This document shows, in pieces, positions 1-8,558 of a DNA stretch of 64,000 nt (positions within the stretch are counted from its first letter, which is position 1; each line of letters begins with the position of its first letter). Both the position numbers and the translations under genes were made by a program. The stretch is from Candidatus Bipolaricaulis sibiricus (GTDB taxonomy: Bacteria > Bipolaricaulota > Bipolaricaulia > Bipolaricaulales > Bipolaricaulaceae), in assembly GCA_004102645.1 (NCBI GenBank), contig CP034928.1, forward strand, positions 434,001 through 498,000, read 5' to 3'. A model generated the notes under the pieces. That model was not told the origin of the DNA. It did no database searches and saw nothing but the letters and a program-made list of their open reading frames with translations.

Positions 1-2422
1 CATCCCGCAGGAGGACTCCGTAGACGCGATCCGCATAGCGAACGACCTCTTCATTGTGGGAGATCATGATGACCTGGGCCTCCCGCGCGAACTCCCGTAG
101 AAGACGTGCCAGCCGTTCGGAATTGGCGCGATCGAGGGCCGCGTCCACCTCGTCAAGGAAGTAGAACGGCGCGGGTTTCCCTGCCGCCAACGCCAGCACG
201 AACGCGATCGCGACGAGCGTCTTCTCCCCGCCCGACAGCGAGTCGAGCAATCGTGCCTCCTTCCCCGGGGGGCGTGCCTCCACGAGAAGGCCCGACCCGA
301 TGTTCCCCGGTTCGGCCAGGGCGAGACCAGCCTGTCCGCCCCCAAACAGGATCTTGAACAGCCGGTCCAGTTCGGCGGAGACCGTCTCCATGGTAGCGAG
401 GAACTTCTCCTTCTTCTTGACTTCGATCTCGCCGATGAACCGCTCGATCTCGTGCTTTTCGGTCTCCAGCGTCGCCACGCGGTCCTTCAGTTCCTGGAAC
501 TCGGCGAGGAACGCATCGTAGTCGGCGATCGCGCGCAGGTTGACCGTCCCTAGCTCGGCTTGGCGGCGCTCGGCTTGACGGAGGCGTGTCTGGAGAACCT
601 CAAGCGATCCCGGCTCGCCACCGCCCTCCGGCTCCGCCACGTCGCCAATCGCCGCCAGCTCGCCCTGGATCTCTGCTACTTCGCGCTCGGAACGGGCGAG
701 GCTTGCGCGATGACGTTCGAGCTCGCGGTATGCGTCGCGTCGCCGATCGCGCTGGGCGTGGAGGTCGCTCTCCTCGGTTGCGCGCGCGGTCTGGGCTTTG
801 GCGGCGGCCCGGGACCGATCCGCAAGTGCTGCTTCGGCACTGGCCAGCTCGGCACTCAACGCCTCCATCTCCTTGCGCAGGCGGGCCAGGGTCTGTTCTC
901 GAGAGCGAAGCTGGGCCTGTCGGGGGGATAGGTCCACGCTCGATCGTCGAACCTGCGATCCGCCAACGATCGCCCCGCCGCGCTCCAGAAGGTCGCCATC
1001 GAGGGTAACCACGCGCACTCCCAGCGCGTCTCGCACGGCCTCGAGCGACTCAGCGATGAGGGTGTCGCCTAGGACGTACGCCACGGCGGGGCGTGCTTCC
1101 GGCGGGCAGTCCACAAACTCCGCGGCGAGACCAAGGACACCTGGCAATCGGGCCGCGGCACGGGCCTTCGCTGACACGGTGGGAACGACGAGGCGGTCGA
1201 GGGGGAGAAACCGCGCCCGCCCTGCCTTGCGCTCCTTGAGATGCTGCACGGCCTTCAGAGCGAGGTCCCGTGTCTCGACAACAAGGTCATGGACGTGGCC
1301 CCCTACTGCCGTGGCGAACGCCACCTCCATCCCCTCCTTGGGGGTGGCGAGCTGCCCCAAGGTTCCCTTGATCCCGGTCCATCCTAAGTTGAGCAGGGTC
1401 TCGACCGCATCCGGCGGTCGGTCCTGTCGCGAGGCGAGGTCCCGCATGTCGCGGATGGTCTCCTGGAGCGACGTGATCTCCCGTTCAGTGAGGCGAGCCT
1501 CGGCCTCCTTCGTCGCAAGCATCCCTCGGAGCCGTTCTACGCTGCGGACGAGATCCGCAAGGCCGTCGTCTCCGGCGGGGCGCTCCCCGCTCTTGCGCTC
1601 GCGGATCTCGATTTCCCGGTCCAGGCGATCGACTTCGGCAGCCAACTCGTCTACCGTGTCCCGGAGCCGTGCCGCCTGGGCCTGGGCTCGATCGAGGGCG
1701 GCCTTCCGGCTCTGCAGACGACGCCAGGCGAGTGTGGCTCCGATCCGATCCCGCTCTGCGGACAGGGCTTGGTACTCCAGGGCGGCCTCCCGCTCGCGGT
1801 ACAGGGCGGCGAGTCGCTGCCGACGTTCGGCAAGGAGGATCCGGCTTGTATTCAGGCGTTCCTTGACCTCTCCCAACTCCTCGATGGCCCGGGCCTTTCG
1901 CTCTTCGTAGGCGGCGATCCCCGCTACCTCGTCCAGGATCTCCCTCCGCTCGCGGGGGGAACGCTCCAGGACATCGATGACCATCCCCTGCTCCACGATG
2001 TGGTACCCATCACGCTCGATCCCGGCCAGGCTCAACAGGGCCTCCACATCCCGGGCAGCGGCGACGCGCCCTTGGATACGGTAGGTGGACGAAGTGCGGT
2101 TGATCCGCCGCGCGAGCTGTACTTCGTCCCCCGCGTCCGGAAGGAGCTCGCGGAACGTGCCTCCCCGGTTGTCCAGTGTCAGGGAGACTTCGGCTTCATC
2201 CACCGGGTTTCCGTCGGGAGGGGTGTGAAGGAGGTGTTCGATCCGTTCGGCACGCAGTGACCGGGAGTGGCGACCCATGACGAACGTGAGCGCGTCAAGC
2301 AGGTTGGACTTTCCCGTTCCGTTCTCCCCGATGATGGCGGTGAACCCGGGGAAGAACTCGAGCGCTACCCGACGACGGAACGACTTGAAGCCGTGGACCG
2401 TGAGCCGGACGATGGATGTCAT
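1..2422 (-). CDS. smc: Chromosome segregation ATPase SMC, short-armed, 3' end cut by window
   Basis: SMC is the ATPase core of the condensin that compacts and segregates the chromosome. The frame starts at ATG 2422 and stays open to base 1 (807 codons), so only the last few residues are missing. Walker A GENGTGKSN lies at residues 32-40, a Q-loop-like VEQG near 140, the hinge at about 345-490 (ending LDGDLLERGGAIVGG), LGTVNLRAI near 620, the ABC signature LSGGEK at 729 and Walker B FLDEVDAALD near 755. I checked the frame at the start, hinge and end. The arms between heads and hinge are only about 150-170 residues each, roughly half the family norm, although all functional parts are present. 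No Shine-Dalgarno or close -10 box is obvious at the start. Confidence 0.95.
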   Translation of the reverse strand, partial: MTSIVRLTVHGFKSFRRRVALEFFPGFTAIIGENGTGKSNLLDALTFVMGRHSRSLRAERIEHLLHTPPDGNPVDEAEVSLTLDNRGGTFRELLPDAGDEVQLARRINRTSSTYRIQGRVAAARDVEALLSLAGIERDGYHIVEQGMVIDVLERSPRERREILDEVAGIAAYEERKARAIEELGEVKERLNTSRILLAERRQRLAALYREREAALEYQALSAERDRIGATLAWRRLQSRKAALDRAQAQAARLRDTVDELAAEVDRLDREIEIRERKSGERPAGDDGLADLVRSVERLRGMLATKEAEARLTEREITSLQETIRDMRDLASRQDRPPDAVETLLNLGWTGIKGTLGQLATPKEGMEVAFATAVGGHVHDLVVETRDLALKAVQHLKERKAGRARFLPLDRLVVPTVSAKARAAARLPGVLGLAAEFVDCPPEARPAVAYVLGDTLIAESLEAVRDALGVRVVTLDGDLLERGGAIVGGSQVRRSSVDLSPRQAQLRSREQTLARLRKEMEALSAELASAEAALADRSRAAAKAQTARATEESDLHAQRDRRRDAYRELERHRASLARSEREVAEIQGELAAIGDVAEPEGGGEPGSLEVLQTRLRQAERRQAELGTVNLRAIADYDAFLAEFQELKDRVATLETEKHEIERFIGEIEVKKKEKFLATMETVSAELDRLFKILFGGGQAGLALAEPGNIGSGLLVEARPPGKEARLLDSLSGGEKTLVAIAFVLALAAGKPAPFYFLDEVDAALDRANSERLARLLREFAREAQVIMISHNEEVVRYADRVYGVLLRD

Positions 2423-2655
2423 GGGCAACGGCCCTCGCGGAAGGGGATGCGAGGTGCGCACAGGCCGGGGCGGGTACGGGCGCGGAACGACCAGACGTTG
2501 CCGGGCACGGTGGCGGCTCTTGCCCGGTGTCCGCGGGGGAGGGAGACGGCGGTACCCGCGCCAACCGCGTGGTTGCTCGGTCCGTAACAGAACCCTTGTC
2601 CGCTCACCCGCTCTCCAAGCTGTCCCACTCAGCCTCCCGAGACGTGGGGCCTAGT

Positions 2656-2669
2656 GTAACGTTCGTTAC
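2656..2669. promoter_or_regulatory. Perfect dyad GTAACG-tt-CGTTAC
   Basis: A 6-bp perfect inverted repeat with a 2-bp centre lies in the 304-bp gap between smc and the coiled-coil gene. This is an operator-like size and shape, about 230 bp upstream of the smc start. No known binding protein is recognised. The rest of the gap (2423-2726) holds only the terminator below and no convincing gene. Confidence 0.3.
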
Positions 2670-2679
2670 GCAGGGCGGC

Positions 2680-2714
2680 AAAGAAACGGGGCGCGGCCCT
2701 GTTCGCCGCGCCCC
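2680..2714 (-). terminator. Rho-independent terminator after the coiled-coil pair
   Basis: The 10-bp perfect GC stem GGGGCGCGGC / GCCGCGCCCC (2688-2697 with 2705-2714) has a 7-nt loop. On the minus strand it is followed by GTTTCTTT. It lies 12 bp past the stop of the 2727-3773 gene and should separate that gene from smc. Confidence 0.7.
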
Positions 2715-2726
2715 TGCCGTAGCTGT

Positions 2727-3773
2727 CTACCCGCCAAGGAGGCCGAGCACGAGGCCAGCGAGCCCTGCGAGGAGGGCGACAATCGCCAGGCCTTGGGCCA
2801 TCGCCAGCCCGTCCTGAAGAGCTTTCACGTCCAAGCCGGTTACCGTAGCCTCGACCGTGGTCAGCCGGGTCTCGTGGTCGTCCACCTGGGCCTGCAGTGC
2901 CCCGACCGTGGTCTTCAGATCGGAGGTGAACCCGCCGATGGCCTTCTCCAGGTAGGCGATCTTCTCCCGGTTGTTCTCGATCTTGATGTTGAGTGCCTGG
3001 ACGGCCTGCTCCAGGGCCAGAATCCGTCGCTGCATCGAGCCAATGTCCTGGGCCTCAAGGGCGGCAATGCGGCCCGCGTGCTCCGAGAGCTGGCGGTTGA
3101 TGCCCGCGATCGAACCCTGCAGAGAGACGATCTCCTGGGACAGCCTCTCATCGCGCGCCTCGATCTCTGCCCTCAGCGAGGCCTCGCAGGCCTCGATCTG
3201 GGATTTCAGGGCCAGTACAGCGCCCTCGACGGCGGTCAGCCGGTTCGCGTGGACCGTCCCCTGCTTCGTCAGGTCGGAGACCTTGTCCCCGAGGGTGGCG
3301 ATCGCCGTGGCGAACTCCTGCCGTGTCTTCTCGAGATTCTGCGCCAGAGAAGCGATGCCAGCGGCAAGCTCCTGGTCCGTCTTCGTCAGGGACTCCGTGA
3401 TCCCGCGGAGTGTGGTGATCTGCACCCATGCCTCGTCCAACCGGGCCGCGAGACCGTCCACCTGGGCCATCAGCCCCGGGATTCGTGCGCAGATCTCCTG
3501 GAGCTCTTTGATCTTGGCCTCGGCATCCCGCAGCTGGGCTGCGACCACGCGGTACTTCGCCGCCAAATCCGCGTCCACTGCGTTCAGGGTTGCCACCGCA
3601 CCCTTCAGCTCGGTGATGAGCCCGGCGAAGAACAGGCTCACCTGGCTGAACGCGCTCTCCATGGCGGCGATTTCCTCTTCGGCTGGGGGAAGCTGGACCG
3701 CACCTTGGGCCAACGCCATCCCGCCGAGGAGCACCGCCCCCGCAACCAGCCCTCCGATCACCCTTTTCATCAT
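2727..3773 (-). CDS. Exported coiled-coil protein with C-terminal membrane anchor (paralogue A)
   Basis: No named family is recognised. The 348-residue product has an N-terminal signal or anchor (MMKRVIGGLVAGAVLLGG then ALAQG) and a conserved block LPPAEEEIAAMESAFSQV followed by a membrane-proximal FFAGLITELKG. A long heptad-rich coiled coil runs to about residue 320, and the protein ends in a hydrophobic Gly/Leu segment, AIVALLAGLAGLVLGLLGG. Both ends could therefore sit in a membrane with the coil outside the cytoplasm. Start 3773 is chosen because AAGGAGGT lies just upstream; a longer reading to 4064 has no signal peptide. It is a tandem paralogue of the gene at 3992-4699. The 218 bp between them shows nothing else. 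Confidence 0.8.
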   Translation of the reverse strand: MMKRVIGGLVAGAVLLGGMALAQGAVQLPPAEEEIAAMESAFSQVSLFFAGLITELKGAVATLNAVDADLAAKYRVVAAQLRDAEAKIKELQEICARIPGLMAQVDGLAARLDEAWVQITTLRGITESLTKTDQELAAGIASLAQNLEKTRQEFATAIATLGDKVSDLTKQGTVHANRLTAVEGAVLALKSQIEACEASLRAEIEARDERLSQEIVSLQGSIAGINRQLSEHAGRIAALEAQDIGSMQRRILALEQAVQALNIKIENNREKIAYLEKAIGGFTSDLKTTVGALQAQVDDHETRLTTVEATVTGLDVKALQDGLAMAQGLAIVALLAGLAGLVLGLLGG

Positions 3774-3991
3774 CGGAACGACCTCCTTCTTTCCGTCATC
3801 CAGGTTTCCAGGGTAGCGAGCATCCCCGGCCCATCGTGATGGCCGCTGGGCTCGGCTGGGGTGGGTTTTGTCACGTTCAGCGCGGACAGCCGTCCCAGCG
3901 ATTCCACGGGATCCCCTCCCGCAAGAGGAGACGGTGGGGAGGGCGCACTGGCCCGCCGCCACCGTCTGTGGGCGTACGTTGGTCAGACCGA

Positions 3992-4699
3992 TCAGCTGCC
4001 CGAGGAGAGGAGAAGGAACAGCAGGCCGCCTACGGCGATCGGCACGAGGAAGATCGCTGACCACTGAGCCTGCTGGGCTTGAGCCAACCGCGCCAGCTCG
4101 GCCTTCAGAGCCTCAATCTGCTCCCGCTGCTCCGCCGCTTGGAGCTGGACCTCCTCCACCACGGCCAGGCGCTCCTCGAACGATGTGTTCGACGCGACGA
4201 GAGCGAGCTCGAGCCCCTCGATCTTCGCTCGGTTGTTGTCGATGCGGATAGACAGAGCCTCTGACGCCTTGTCCAGGGCGGCAATCCGCCGTTCGAGCGA
4301 TGCCAGGTCGTACCTCTCAAGCGCACTGATCCGCCCGTCGAGCTCCATGATCTTGGGCCCGATGGACTCCTCGATCACCTGGTGCACCTTCATCAGGCGG
4401 CTGACCAGGTCAGCGATTTGGCCCGCCTGGGCCCTCGACCGCTCGGCCAGCCCCTCCACACCCATCTGCAAGACCAGGGCCGCCTTCTCCAAGTCATCGG
4501 CCCGCTTGCCGAGCATGGTGAGGGAGCCTTTGATCTCGATGATGAACCCTCGGAAGAAGTCCGCCACCTGTGCGAAGGCGTTCTCGAGTACAGCGACCTC
4601 TTCTTCGGCCGGGGGAAGCACAACCTCTCCCTGGGCGAGACCCGATCCCGCCCACAGGAGCATCCCCACCAGCAGTCCGCCTAGTATTCGTCTTGCCAT
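3992..4699 (-). CDS. Exported coiled-coil protein with C-terminal membrane anchor (paralogue B)
   Basis: This 235-residue paralogue of the downstream gene has a signal sequence MARRILGGLLVGMLLWAG, the shared block LPPAEEEVAVLENAFAQV, FFRGFIIEIKG, a heptad coiled coil, and the shared motif DNNRAKIEGLELA (compare DNNREKIAYLEKA in paralogue A). It ends with a membrane segment, FLVPIAVGGLLFLLLSSGS. It lacks about 110 residues of coil compared with A. ATG 4699 follows AAAGGAGGG by 8 nt; GTG 4702 is an alternative. The family suggests an envelope spacer or scaffold role; function is unknown. Confidence 0.78.
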   Translation of the reverse strand: MARRILGGLLVGMLLWAGSGLAQGEVVLPPAEEEVAVLENAFAQVADFFRGFIIEIKGSLTMLGKRADDLEKAALVLQMGVEGLAERSRAQAGQIADLVSRLMKVHQVIEESIGPKIMELDGRISALERYDLASLERRIAALDKASEALSIRIDNNRAKIEGLELALVASNTSFEERLAVVEEVQLQAAEQREQIEALKAELARLAQAQQAQWSAIFLVPIAVGGLLFLLLSSGS

Positions 4700-4817
4700 C
4701 ACGCGTGCCCTCCTTTCGTGCATTGCCGGTTCGATCCCGTCCGCACCGTAGCCGAGCCGAAGGCTTCGGGCAGCACCTCGTGGGTGTCGGCCAGGGTCTG
4801 TTCGTCGCTGCCCTATC

Positions 4818-4836
4818 GGACACGGGTCCCGTGTCC
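4818..4836. promoter_or_regulatory. 19-bp near-perfect palindrome upstream of hppA
   Basis: GGACACGGG and CCCGTGTCC flank a single T. The palindrome ends 20 bp before the hppA -35 box and lies between two divergent transcription units, where an operator would be expected. No T tract follows on either strand, so a terminator is less likely. Confidence 0.4.
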
Positions 4837-4856
4837 TGCGGCTTCCTGGTCTGCGG

Positions 4857-4885
4857 TTGAGGGTTCTCGACTTCGGGGGTAGAGT
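4857..4885 (+). promoter_or_regulatory. Promoter of hppA
   Basis: TTGAGG (4857-4862), a 17-bp spacer and TAGAGT (4880-4885). The start codon is 47 bp further on and has its own AAGGAGG site, so this is a conventional leadered transcript, unlike many others here. Confidence 0.6.
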
Positions 4886-4932
4886 TGCGCTCGATTGCAG
4901 TTCCACTGCAAGACGCAAAGGAGGCTGGAACT

Positions 4933-7101
4933 ATGGGTTGGATGTTGGGGGCCGCAGCCCTCGTGTCACTCGCCGCACTCGCTTGGTCAGCGTATGGAAC
5001 GTACTCGGTGGCGCGCCGCCCCGTGGGGAACGAGCGGATGAAGGAGATCCAGAAGTACATCCGCGATGGTGCGTGGGCGTTCATGATCGCCGAGGCGAAG
5101 GTGATGGTCGTCACCATGGTCGTGGTCGCCGCCGTGTTGTGGGCGGTGTTCTACTGGGAAGTGGCGCTCGCTTTCCTGATCGGTTCGGCCTTGGCGATGT
5201 TCGCCGGGTTCATCGGGATGAACGCTGCGACGCTCGCCAATGCCCGGACGACCCACGCGGCACAGCGCTCGATCAAGGACGCGCTGACGGTTGCGTTCTC
5301 TGGGGGATCGGTGATGGGAATGGCCGTCGCCGGGCTGGCGGTGGGCGGATTGGTGTTGGTCATCCTCCTTTTCCGTCGCGAGTTTGATCCGGCGGTCCTC
5401 TACATCCACACGAAGAGCCTGTTCGGGATCCAGGGTGCGGAGCTGAACTTCATCAAGGGGGCGCTCATCGTCTCCGCCTATTCCGCTGGGGCGTCGCTCG
5501 TGGCGTTGTTTGACCGCGTGGGTGGCGGCATCTACACCAAGGCCGCGGACATGGCGGCCGACCTCGTGGGGAAGGTTGAGCTGAAGATTCCCGAGGACGA
5601 CCCGCGCAACCCAGCGACGATCGCCGACAACGTCGGGGACAACGTGGGCGATGTGGGCGGTCTTGGTGCGGACCTTCTCGAGTCCTTCATCGGGGCTGTC
5701 ATCTCTTCGATTGTGATCGCCCTCTACGTGTACGTCGGGCGGTTCAACCCCGACATCCAGAACCTCATGGCGAAGTTCGGCCTGGGGGAGAACATCACCC
5801 AAGACTTCTGGTGGTTCGCGTTGCTCCCCATTCTGTTCGTCGCCGGCGGGATCGTGGCCTGCCTGATTGCCATCGCCTACATACGGTTCTCCCGTCGAGA
5901 GAAGAACATGCAGGGGATTCTCATGAACGGGACGCGGCTCGGGGCCTTGCTGACTGCCGGGTTCGCTGCGCTCACGACCTGGCTCTCCCCCTTCAACTGG
6001 ATTCCGTTCTACGCCGCCATCATGGGGATTGCCAGCGGAATCGGCATCGGTTTCGTGTCCGAGTACTACACCTCGAGCCGCTACAAGCCGACCCAGGGGT
6101 TGGCCAAGGCCTACCAGTCGGGGCCTGCGATCGGTGTCACCGAGGGGATGGCAGTGGGCATGTTGTCCGCGCTGTGGCCGTGCCTCATCATCGCTGTGTC
6201 GACCGTTCTTGCCTACCAGATGGGTGGACTGCTGGCGGTGGCCTACGCTGCGCTAGGGATGCTTTCGTTCGTGGGGATGACCGTGTCGGTGGACTCGTAC
6301 GGCCCGATCGCCGACAACGCCTCGGGGATCGCGACGATGGCCAAGCTCGACCCTACGGTGCGGGAGAAGACCGACCAGCTCGATTCCATTGGCAACACGA
6401 CCGCTGCGATTGGCAAGGGGTTTGCCATCGGTTCGGCGGCGTTCGCGGCTCTGGGCCTGATCGTTGCCTACCTCTGGTCAGCTGCGGGACGTGCCGATGA
6501 GGTACACGTGCCGAACATTCCCATCATCAACCCTGAGGTGGGCGGGCTTGTCGTGGCAGGGCTGATCGTGGGGGCGATGGTTACCTACGTGTTCTCCGCT
6601 CTCCTCATCCGATCCGTCTCGCGCACCGCCGACGTCATGGTTCAGGAGATCCGCCGCCAGTTCCGGGAGAACCCGAAGATCCTGTCCGGCGAGGCGATGC
6701 CCGACTACAAACGCTGCATCACGATCACGGCCCACGGCGGGGTGCGGCGGATGGTCCTTCCCTCTCTCCTCGCCTTGGGGATGCCGCTGTTCGTGGGGTT
6801 GCTCTTTGGCCGGTACACCCTCGCCGGGTTCCTCGTGGGGGCGCTCCTGTCGGCGATCATGCTCGCCATCTACTGCGGGAACGCCGGAGGGGCGATGGAC
6901 AACGCGAAGAAGTACGTTGAAGAAGGCCACTTCGGAGGCAAGGGTTCCGAAGCCCACGCCGCCGGGGTAGTGGCCGACACCGTGGGGGACCCGCTCAAGG
7001 ACACGGTCGGACCAAGCTTGGACATCTTGATCAAGCTGATGAGCGTGATCTCGCTCCTGTTCGCCTCCTTGTTCCCGGTGATCCCGTTCTTCATGCGGTA
7101 A
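4933..7101 (+). CDS. hppA: Membrane-bound K+-dependent-type pyrophosphatase (H+ or Na+ pumping)
   Basis: The enzyme couples hydrolysis of pyrophosphate to ion export across the cytoplasmic membrane. The 722-residue product has some 16 hydrophobic segments and the family motifs: EDDPRNPATIADNVGDNVGD near residues 215-235, GADLLESFIGAV just after, and DTVGDPLKDTVGPSLDIL near the C terminus. Alanine in GNTTAAIGKGFAIG, where K+-independent enzymes have lysine (GNTTKA), places it in the K+-dependent class. The Glu in LLESF occurs in both Na+ and H+ pumps, so the ion is open. ATG 4933 follows AAAGGAGGC by 8 nt; an in-frame ATG at 4885 overlaps the -10 box and is rejected. Confidence 0.96.
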   Translation: MGWMLGAAALVSLAALAWSAYGTYSVARRPVGNERMKEIQKYIRDGAWAFMIAEAKVMVVTMVVVAAVLWAVFYWEVALAFLIGSALAMFAGFIGMNAATLANARTTHAAQRSIKDALTVAFSGGSVMGMAVAGLAVGGLVLVILLFRREFDPAVLYIHTKSLFGIQGAELNFIKGALIVSAYSAGASLVALFDRVGGGIYTKAADMAADLVGKVELKIPEDDPRNPATIADNVGDNVGDVGGLGADLLESFIGAVISSIVIALYVYVGRFNPDIQNLMAKFGLGENITQDFWWFALLPILFVAGGIVACLIAIAYIRFSRREKNMQGILMNGTRLGALLTAGFAALTTWLSPFNWIPFYAAIMGIASGIGIGFVSEYYTSSRYKPTQGLAKAYQSGPAIGVTEGMAVGMLSALWPCLIIAVSTVLAYQMGGLLAVAYAALGMLSFVGMTVSVDSYGPIADNASGIATMAKLDPTVREKTDQLDSIGNTTAAIGKGFAIGSAAFAALGLIVAYLWSAAGRADEVHVPNIPIINPEVGGLVVAGLIVGAMVTYVFSALLIRSVSRTADVMVQEIRRQFRENPKILSGEAMPDYKRCITITAHGGVRRMVLPSLLALGMPLFVGLLFGRYTLAGFLVGALLSAIMLAIYCGNAGGAMDNAKKYVEEGHFGGKGSEAHAAGVVADTVGDPLKDTVGPSLDILIKLMSVISLLFASLFPVIPFFMR

Positions 7102-7104
7102 GAG

Positions 7105-7644
7105 ATGGGGGAGGAGCTTCGCGGAGCGCGGGTGGCCCTTCGCCCGGTTGCGGCGGGGGACCGCCCGCTTCTCCGGCGCTGGTTTGGGGATCGCGAGTTG
7201 CGTGGGTTCATCGGCCGGCAACCTGCGGTTGGCCCCCGCAGCGGACAGGGGGCCGATCCTCACGATGCCCAGTTCCTCATCCTCCTTTGGGATGGGCAAC
7301 GCCCCATCGGTGTCTGCGGGCTGTTCGGGATCTCCTGGATCGAGCGGACGGCGGAGGTGGGAATCCTCCTTGGGGAGAAGGACACGTGGGGCCATGGCTA
7401 CGGCCCAGAGGCGCTGCGGGTTCTGGTCGACCACGCGCGCGATGAGCTGGGGTTGTCGAGGATCAGCCTCTGCGTTCACGCCACGAACACCCGGGCGATC
7501 CGTGCCTACGAGAAGGTGGGGTTCGTGGTTGAACAGCGGCTGACCGTGGGCCGGTGGCTGTTCGGCCGCGGGGTTGAGATCCTCGTGATGGCGCTCCCGG
7601 AGCGCGCGGCGGCGTCGGCCGTGGGGATGCGGAGACGGACATGA
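7105..7644 (+). CDS. GNAT acetyltransferase, RimJ/RimL type
   Basis: Predicted acetyl-CoA-dependent N-acetyltransferase of 179 residues, close to the usual size. The fold is visible as VALRPVAAGDRPLLRRWF at the N terminus, the beta-strand IGVCGLFGISW, EVGILLGEKDTWGHGYGPEAL (the acetyl-CoA pyrophosphate loop is the GHGYG part) and TNTRAIRAYEKVGFVVE, the standard C-terminal signature of the RimJ/RimL group. Such enzymes acetylate protein N termini, polyamines or antibiotics; the substrate cannot be read from sequence. It begins 3 bp after hppA and its stop overlaps the next start (ATGA), so it may be read from the hppA transcript. Confidence 0.88.
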   Translation: MGEELRGARVALRPVAAGDRPLLRRWFGDRELRGFIGRQPAVGPRSGQGADPHDAQFLILLWDGQRPIGVCGLFGISWIERTAEVGILLGEKDTWGHGYGPEALRVLVDHARDELGLSRISLCVHATNTRAIRAYEKVGFVVEQRLTVGRWLFGRGVEILVMALPERAAASAVGMRRRT

Positions 7645-8558
7645 TCCACGCCGAGGGGCTGACGCGGCGGTTTGGGCCACGCACTGCCGTGGACCGCCTG
7701 ACCCTTGACGTCCCGGAGGGAGAGATCCTGGGCCTTCTCGGTCCCAACGGCGCCGGCAAGACGACCACGGTGCGCATGCTCGCCTGCCTGCTCTCCCCCA
7801 CCAGCGGCCGGGCCCACGTGGCGGGGTACGACATCCACGAGGCGGCGCAGAGGGTCCGCAGCTCCGTGGGGATCCTCACCGAGTCGCCGGGGTTCTACAA
7901 GCGGCTGTCGCTCGAGCGAAACCTGCGCTACTTCGCCGAGCTGTACGGAGTGCCGGATCCCCGCAGTGCGGTGCGGCGTTATCTGGACCGGCTTGGGCTC
8001 TGGGAGCGCCGGGGTGACGCGGTTGCCACCCTCTCCAAGGGCCTTCGCCAGCGGTTGGCGCTCGCTCGAGCTCTCGTTCATGAGCCGAAGGTCCTGTTCC
8101 TCGATGAACCGACGTCCGGCCTCGATCCAGAGAGCGCGCGGGACGTCCGTCAGTTCATCGGGGAGTTGGCGAGCGAGCGGCGCACGGTGCTTCTGTGCAC
8201 GCACAACCTCCCTGAGGCGGAGGAGCTCTGTGCACGGATTGCCGTCCTGCGAACGCGGCTCATCGCCCTGGACCGGCCCGAGGTGCTGAAGCAGCGTCTG
8301 TCGGGGTCGAGGGTGACGGTCGGACTGGCCAATCCCAGGCCGGAGTTCGCTTCCAGTCTTGGGTTGCCGTGTGTGAGAGGAGTGGAGCTCGGCGATGGGA
8401 GCCTATCGGTCGAGGTGGCGGACCCCGGGCGGGATATCCCGGCCGTGGTGCGGCGGCTTGTCGAGCTGGGGGCGGAGATCCGGTCGGTGACGCGGGACGA
8501 GCGGACGCTCGAAGATGTGTACCTGGAACTCGTGGGGGGCGCCGATGGGGCGGCTTAG
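7641..8558 (+). CDS. ABC transporter ATP-binding subunit (ABC-2 exporter type)
   Basis: ATPase of an export or efflux system, 305 residues. Walker A GPNGAGKTTT is at about residues 36-45, the signature is the variant LSKGLRQR near 133, Walker B is VLFLDEPTSGLDPES near 155, and the switch His lies in LLCTHNLPEAEEL. The roughly 80-residue C-terminal extension after the nucleotide-binding domain is typical of this group. It overlaps the acetyltransferase by 4 bp (ATGA) and the permease by 14 bp, so the two form one complex. Confidence 0.93.
   Translation: MIHAEGLTRRFGPRTAVDRLTLDVPEGEILGLLGPNGAGKTTTVRMLACLLSPTSGRAHVAGYDIHEAAQRVRSSVGILTESPGFYKRLSLERNLRYFAELYGVPDPRSAVRRYLDRLGLWERRGDAVATLSKGLRQRLALARALVHEPKVLFLDEPTSGLDPESARDVRQFIGELASERRTVLLCTHNLPEAEELCARIAVLRTRLIALDRPEVLKQRLSGSRVTVGLANPRPEFASSLGLPCVRGVELGDGSLSVEVADPGRDIPAVVRRLVELGAEIRSVTRDERTLEDVYLELVGGADGAA

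Noticed and set aside
798-1910. A 370-codon plus-strand frame opposite smc
   Set aside because: It is Arg/Ser-rich, antisense to a full set of SMC motifs, and has no ribosome site or domain; a GC-rich shadow.
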